From NCBI GenBank assembly GCA_009786075.1, contig WQTX01000003.1:16308-80307 (forward strand): 64,000 nt of DNA. The letters run 5' to 3'. Of this stretch, positions 60,018 through 64,000 are shown one piece after another. How positions within the stretch are numbered: the first letter of the stretch is position 1; every line of letters begins with the position of its first letter. The notes beneath the pieces were generated by a model, which was not told where the DNA came from, did no database searches, and saw only the letters and a list, made by a program, of their open reading frames with translations. Both the position numbers and the translations under genes were made by a program. Origin of the DNA: Bacteroidota bacterium (lineage in GTDB: Bacteria > Bacteroidota > Bacteroidia > Bacteroidales > UBA1715).

Positions 60018-60497
60018 TCAAAACTCATACCCAATTATAAAACCTATACGAGGTATTAAAGCTTTTTCTCTTTTTTCTTTGGGTATAGATGATAAATAAT
60101 CAGAAGTTGCACCAAGATACCCCATGCCGTAAAGATGTTTGTAAATAATATGTTTATACCCGACAGAAAATGTGAAACCATAATAATCTTTCTTATCAGG
60201 GTCTAAAAGCAATCCGTCTGTTCTAACAAACCCATAATTAACTCCCCCAAAAAACTTGTATTTTGAATATAGCTTTATTCCCACATCGTAGAGAAAGACA
60301 CGTTCGGTAAGGATACCCGGACCTGCGGCAACATTAAAAGATACCCAATTATAGTTTATTTCAGTGCCAATGCCACAAAAACTGCCCAAATTGGTAAACG
60401 TTCCAACTCCTGTATAAAGCGAAGGCTTAATTTGTGAAAAGATTTTTGTGTTAGAGAATAAACACAAAACCATTGTAATAACTTTTATGTATCTCAT
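60018..60497 (-). CDS. Small outer-membrane barrel protein, hypothetical
   Basis: Signal peptide ('VITMVLCLFSNTKIFSQ') then ~140 residues of beta strands ('SLYTGVGTFTNLGSFCGIGTEINYNWVSF' in part; 'YYGFTFSVGYKHI'), ending 'GFIIGYEF' with the terminal Phe of an outer-membrane barrel. It follows the lipoprotein gene by 12 nt, same strand. Confidence 0.7.
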   Translation of the reverse strand: MRYIKVITMVLCLFSNTKIFSQIKPSLYTGVGTFTNLGSFCGIGTEINYNWVSFNVAAGPGILTERVFLYDVGIKLYSKYKFFGGVNYGFVRTDGLLLDPDKKDYYGFTFSVGYKHIIYKHLYGMGYLGATSDYLSSIPKEKREKALIPRIGFIIGYEF

Positions 60498-60509
60498 GTT
60501 TAATAATTT

Positions 60510-60854
60510 TTATTCTTCCTCTCTTTCCATTATAATATCAAGATGTTGTTTCTCTTTCTTCTTGTCAACAAGATGAACTTTATTTATATAGCCTTCCTTT
60601 TTAAAATGTAAACGATAATTCCACCCATCCTTGGGCACAAATTCAATTTTAAAAACACCTACTTTACTATAGTCTTTATCAACATATACTTCCCCATACA
60701 TTATAGTACTCTTATATAATTTAACCTCAACGCCATCAAGTAAATTATTATTCACATCAGAAACGGTTCCGTTTAGTGTTATCTTTTCAACAGGTTTCTC
60801 TTTTCCACAAGAAATAAAAAGACTTAGTAGTAATGCATACAATATTGTTCTCAT
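60510..60854 (-). CDS. Small lipoprotein with carboxypeptidase-regulatory-like (CNA-B) fold
   Basis: Lipobox 'LLSLFISC'. 'LNGTVSDVNNNLLDGVEVKLYKS' (in part) and 'YRLHFKKEGYINKVHLV' show the beta-sandwich 'carboxypeptidase regulatory-like' pattern. 114 residues. Role unknown, probably envelope-associated. Confidence 0.7.
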   Translation of the reverse strand: MRTILYALLLSLFISCGKEKPVEKITLNGTVSDVNNNLLDGVEVKLYKSTIMYGEVYVDKDYSKVGVFKIEFVPKDGWNYRLHFKKEGYINKVHLVDKKKEKQHLDIIMEREEE

Positions 60855-60885
60855 AATTTTTTATTTTGATTCAAAATTAGCTAAG

Positions 60886-60893
60886 CAAAGATA
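60886..60893 (-). promoter_or_regulatory. Predicted promoter -7 element of the lipoprotein-barrel pair
   Basis: TATCTTTG on the minus strand matches TAnnTTTG, 32 nt before the start at 60854. Confidence 0.5.
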
Positions 60894-60905
60894 ATCATTA
60901 TTTAA

Positions 60906-63461
60906 CTAATCTTGAACATTATTTTTAATAATTTTTGTAGTGTGAATTTTCCCATTCAACGAAACATTTACCAAATATATTCCATTGGGTCGATTTGTTA
61001 TATCAATAAATATTTCATTGTACGGTTCATTACCGCTTGTTTTGTAAACTGTTATACCTTGAATATTTTTGACTTCTATGCCGTCTATATTTTCTGCGTT
61101 CTTAATTTGAATACTAAATCTGCCATTGTTTGGATTTGGAAAGGCTAATATTGAAACCTCGTTGTTATTTTCAATTTTTAAATCTGATAAAAAATCTTGT
61201 TGATTACTGATTGAATTATTATCGTCTACAATTTCTGTTGATTTTAGTGCTGATTTAGCACATGGTTGTAACGGGTTTATGTAAGCATGAAAAGTTTTTC
61301 CCGGAACTGTACTAAACCCCGGCTTGAGACTAATACTGTTTCCTGCTCTAACAACTCCGGTATTCCAATTATCATTCACTCCATTCAATACCACATTTTG
61401 CGGAACTAATTCATTCATAATCCATGAGACACAAGCCTCGGAAATATAAACATGTTCCTCGTTCGTATTTATAGGGTAATATATTGCATCAAATGGCGTT
61501 TTCGATAAAATGTTAGGGTCAGAATTAATGTTGTAAAACAAATTGGACGTGTTTATTGCTAAAGAACTTGTGGTTGGAATAAAACAATGATTATTTATAT
61601 TTGTTGTTATGTTCCCATATCCTCCAGTGTTACTTGCTGCCATTTCTTCCATTGTATTAGTGGTACCTCCGGGAGCATTATCATAAGGATATGTTCCTGA
61701 AACGTGTACGGTCATGGATTTATCGTTAGGTTTCCAGAAAGCAAACCACACTATATCAATATTCCCATCAAATATTTTTGTATAAGGAGAAATGTTCGGT
61801 ACAGCCCATGAATTTCCATCTATATCTACCCTAAAACTTCTATACCTCCAATTAACTATTTGGTCTGTAGAATTAAATATGGTTCCATCGTTCCTGCGTT
61901 GTCCATAAGCATTTCCCGAACCATTCGCTATAGCTATTTTGCGCAAATTAGATGGATAACCTACATTATTTAAGTTTTGCACAAAACTTGCTCTTAACGA
62001 ATTCGTAGAAGGAAAAGATGTTGCGTGATATGTTAACATTTGGCGCGCTGCGATGGAACATAATAAGTTATCATACATACCCTCAACTGTAGGACTCATG
62101 AAGGAGAAAAATTGGAACCAATACTGAACACCTAACGGAATATTCGCGCCTTGTTGAGGCGAATCAAATGAGATAAAAAGCCTTGTATTATGATTTAAAC
62201 CATTTTTTTCCATATATGCAAGAGCATACCTTGATACAAGACCTCCCATACTTGCTCCAACAACTACTAATTTATTCTGTGTAACTTTTCTTGCATTAAT
62301 GTTTTCTATAAGTCCCTTTAGTAGATATGCATTTCTTTCAATGTATGTTGCACCTTGAGCAAAATCCAAAATAATAAAATCATAACCATTTGATTTTAAG
62401 CATTCAATGAAATTTTGACGATTTAATAAATCATACAATTCATTCCAACCTCGCTCATTCAAGGGGTCAAATCCTTCACAAATAATGATAGGGTTTCTGA
62501 TATTTTGTGAACCGTCCGAAGTATATACATAACCAGTGCCTTTTACATTAACTCCTCCATGTGGGTAATTTGAAGGTATAGCAATGTTTAAAGGTATTGT
62601 AAATGTTGGACTTGGCGTTGTTAACGCTTTTACTACGATTGAGAAAGTTGCAATTAAAGGCTCTTCTATTGTTGTATTTTTCAAATTGCTTTCATAAGTT
62701 TTTATCAGTTTTATAGTTTTTTCCCCAATAAAAGAATAACTAACATTTAATGTTTGCCCCCAATCTATATCTCTTAATCCTAATCCATCATCAAAATCAA
62801 TGCTATACTGCACATTGTTTTGGGCTTTATTAGTAAAATAAAAAGCATCATCAAATAAAAAATTCACATTACTTCCTTGATATATTGTATTTTTTAGAGC
62901 GGTTGCGACATACAGATTTTCAATTATGTATGGTGATTCTCTCCTTTGTGGGGTTTCTTTGATTTTTTCGTCAGATACATTTAACAGATTTCTTTCAAAG
63001 GCATCTTTTTTAATCGTATTATAATTAATATCTATGACAGAAATAGGAATAAAATCCTCATTATTAATGTTTTCTTTTACATTTCTAATGTCATCGTCAT
63101 TATCATACTGCGTTATTGCTTTAGACTTCTGTGAATATCTGTAATAGATACTATCAAGAATTGGCAATCTATGCCCTATTTGACTTGCCTCAACTTGAGC
63201 ATAAAGTTGTTGCCATCTGGAATAAGTAATTGTTTTTGCACTATCTGAACCATCGTAATCCACAAAAGATATAAGTTGAAAAGATTTATCAGATAAAAAA
63301 CCTGTAGATATTGAACTCGTATCAATATCAGAAAAAATTTGCTTATATCTTTGATAATCAAATTTTTGACCGCTTTTTTCAACGAAAGGCGTTATTTCTG
63401 TTTGAGAAAATAAATTAATACTTATTAATATAAGTGATTGAATAATAATTACTCGTCTCAT
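60906..63461 (-). CDS. T9SS-secreted alpha/beta-hydrolase (PGAP1/lipase-like)
   Basis: 851 residues. Signal peptide (ends 'INLFSQ'); ~300 residues unassigned; alpha/beta-hydrolase core with nucleophile Ser in 'VVGASMGGLVSRYALAYME' (in part; GxSxG) and 'LFISFDSPQQGANIPLG'. The module 'RAGNSISLKPGFSTVPG' (~740-765) resembles that of the serine protease. The end is a T9SS sorting domain ('LAFPNPNNGRFSIQ', 'NGIYLVNVSLNG'). Likely secreted lipase/esterase. Confidence 0.82.
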   Translation of the reverse strand: MRRVIIIQSLILISINLFSQTEITPFVEKSGQKFDYQRYKQIFSDIDTSSISTGFLSDKSFQLISFVDYDGSDSAKTITYSRWQQLYAQVEASQIGHRLPILDSIYYRYSQKSKAITQYDNDDDIRNVKENINNEDFIPISVIDINYNTIKKDAFERNLLNVSDEKIKETPQRRESPYIIENLYVATALKNTIYQGSNVNFLFDDAFYFTNKAQNNVQYSIDFDDGLGLRDIDWGQTLNVSYSFIGEKTIKLIKTYESNLKNTTIEEPLIATFSIVVKALTTPSPTFTIPLNIAIPSNYPHGGVNVKGTGYVYTSDGSQNIRNPIIICEGFDPLNERGWNELYDLLNRQNFIECLKSNGYDFIILDFAQGATYIERNAYLLKGLIENINARKVTQNKLVVVGASMGGLVSRYALAYMEKNGLNHNTRLFISFDSPQQGANIPLGVQYWFQFFSFMSPTVEGMYDNLLCSIAARQMLTYHATSFPSTNSLRASFVQNLNNVGYPSNLRKIAIANGSGNAYGQRRNDGTIFNSTDQIVNWRYRSFRVDIDGNSWAVPNISPYTKIFDGNIDIVWFAFWKPNDKSMTVHVSGTYPYDNAPGGTTNTMEEMAASNTGGYGNITTNINNHCFIPTTSSLAINTSNLFYNINSDPNILSKTPFDAIYYPINTNEEHVYISEACVSWIMNELVPQNVVLNGVNDNWNTGVVRAGNSISLKPGFSTVPGKTFHAYINPLQPCAKSALKSTEIVDDNNSISNQQDFLSDLKIENNNEVSILAFPNPNNGRFSIQIKNAENIDGIEVKNIQGITVYKTSGNEPYNEIFIDITNRPNGIYLVNVSLNGKIHTTKIIKNNVQD

Positions 63462-63488
63462 AGCTCTTACATTTTAATATTCCTATTT

Positions 63489-64000
63489 CTATTGATTTTC
63501 CAACTTTTCAACCTTGACATTCAAAGTTTGTATCATTTCTTGCTGTTGAATAATATACAAAGTCAATTCCTCAACTTTTTTCAATAACAGCGCATTCATT
63601 TCGCTCAGGTTTATACCTTCGCTTTCCATTACGGCAGCAGGTGCAACTTCGGGCAGGTGTTTTTTTGTTTTTACGAATGTGCTTAATTCGCTCAAAGGCA
63701 TGAGTTTGTAATCGGGTTCAAACACATAATCGCAGCCTTGGTTGAGGCATACTTTTACTTCGTGGGCGCGCACTACACCGGCTACATCGAGTTTAACGGT
63801 GGGGTTGGTAATACCGATGCCGATGTTGCCCGAAACATACATGTCGCCACCGGTAAAATAACCTGCCCATCTTTTGTTTCCATTCACACCCGTAACTTTA
63901 GAATATACACCATAAACCGTATTACTGTTTGAAGCATTGGTCTTAATTTCTGAGAAAACTCCGTATGTACCGACTGTTGTTGACGTATTGTGGTTTTCAA
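63489..64000 (-). CDS. Fibre-like secreted protein, 5' end beyond the window
   Basis: The track begins at an internal GTG, but the frame stays open to the edge ('YGVYSKVTG', 'TYGVFSE'), so this is the C-terminal part of a protein like that at 39716. Shared are 'IGIGITNPTVKLDV', 'HEVKVCLNQGCDYVFE' and 'MPLSELSTFVKTKKHLPEV', plus a coiled coil. Only the last ~170 residues are in view. Confidence 0.8.
   Translation of the reverse strand, partial: ENHNTSTTVGTYGVFSEIKTNASNSNTVYGVYSKVTGVNGNKRWAGYFTGGDMYVSGNIGIGITNPTVKLDVAGVVRAHEVKVCLNQGCDYVFEPDYKLMPLSELSTFVKTKKHLPEVAPAAVMESEGINLSEMNALLLKKVEELTLYIIQQQEMIQTLNVKVEKLENQ

Overview
The window looks like a chromosome segment from a low-GC member of the Bacteroidota, most likely order Bacteroidales. 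The reasons are: type IX secretion (T9SS) markers (a PorX response regulator, several C-terminal 'YPNP/FPNP...GxY' sorting domains, a possible GldN-like lipoprotein and a possible PorQ-like barrel), Bacteroidota-type families (DUF6922, DUF6567-like, DUF6056-like, TamL-like Omp85 lipoprotein, PcrB-type prenylglyceryl phosphate synthase), many lipoproteins with a Cys lipobox, and many matches to the Bacteroidota -7 promoter element TAnnTTTG. Species cannot be named from the sequence.

Layout. 1-5.3 kb (+ strand): end of a thioredoxin-like membrane protein, a frameshifted DUF6922 gene, porX-tsaE, rpiB and lutB. 5.4-12.2 kb (-): an envelope polysaccharide operon (GT4 glycosyltransferase, Wza-like, Wzc-like, WecA/MraY-like, lytic transglycosylase). 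12.3-15.8 kb: tRNA-Arg(ACG), a SIMPL lipoprotein, pcrB-like and an MFS transporter. 15.8-25.4 kb (-): hisG, hisD and hisC in order but separated by an NfeD/SPFH pair, two DUF6567-like lipoproteins, a T9SS-tailed lipoprotein and a GH2 beta-mannosidase. 25.5-40.8 kb (-): fmt, a second wzc/wza pair, a barrel protein, xth, dprA, GldN-like lipoprotein, FKBP isomerase, PAP2, T9SS serine protease, paired Ig-like lipoproteins and a fibre-like protein. 41-53.4 kb (mostly +): XRE regulator, AAA-ATPase/PD-(D/E)XK protein, three glycosyltransferases, a TamL-like Omp85 protein, a DUF6056-like membrane protein, rsmF-like and an arginine decarboxylase-like gene. 53.4-64 kb: asd, a lamin-tail T9SS protein, an Rpn-like nuclease, lipoproteins and barrels, a T9SS alpha/beta-hydrolase and a truncated fibre-like protein.

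The most unusual aspect is the load of short palindromic repeats rather than any single gene cluster. I see: (a) a MITE-like family with 18-bp terminal inverted repeats and 9-10 bp target duplications (two copies, one inserted in the loop of another palindrome); (b) a bipartite C/G-rich element (core CCCCCTCAAGGGGG) in five intergenic sites, usually directly at the stop codon of the upstream gene, which supplies the start codon and N-terminus of two unrelated proteins; (c) an in-frame palindrome inside a GT4 glycosyltransferase; (d) three identical AACTTTTCCAAAGTT palindromes; and (e) a 26-bp inverted repeat flanking a GT2 gene. Repeats nest in each other and repeatedly form the ends of coding regions. 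No CRISPR array, rRNA, prophage or complete insertion sequence was seen.
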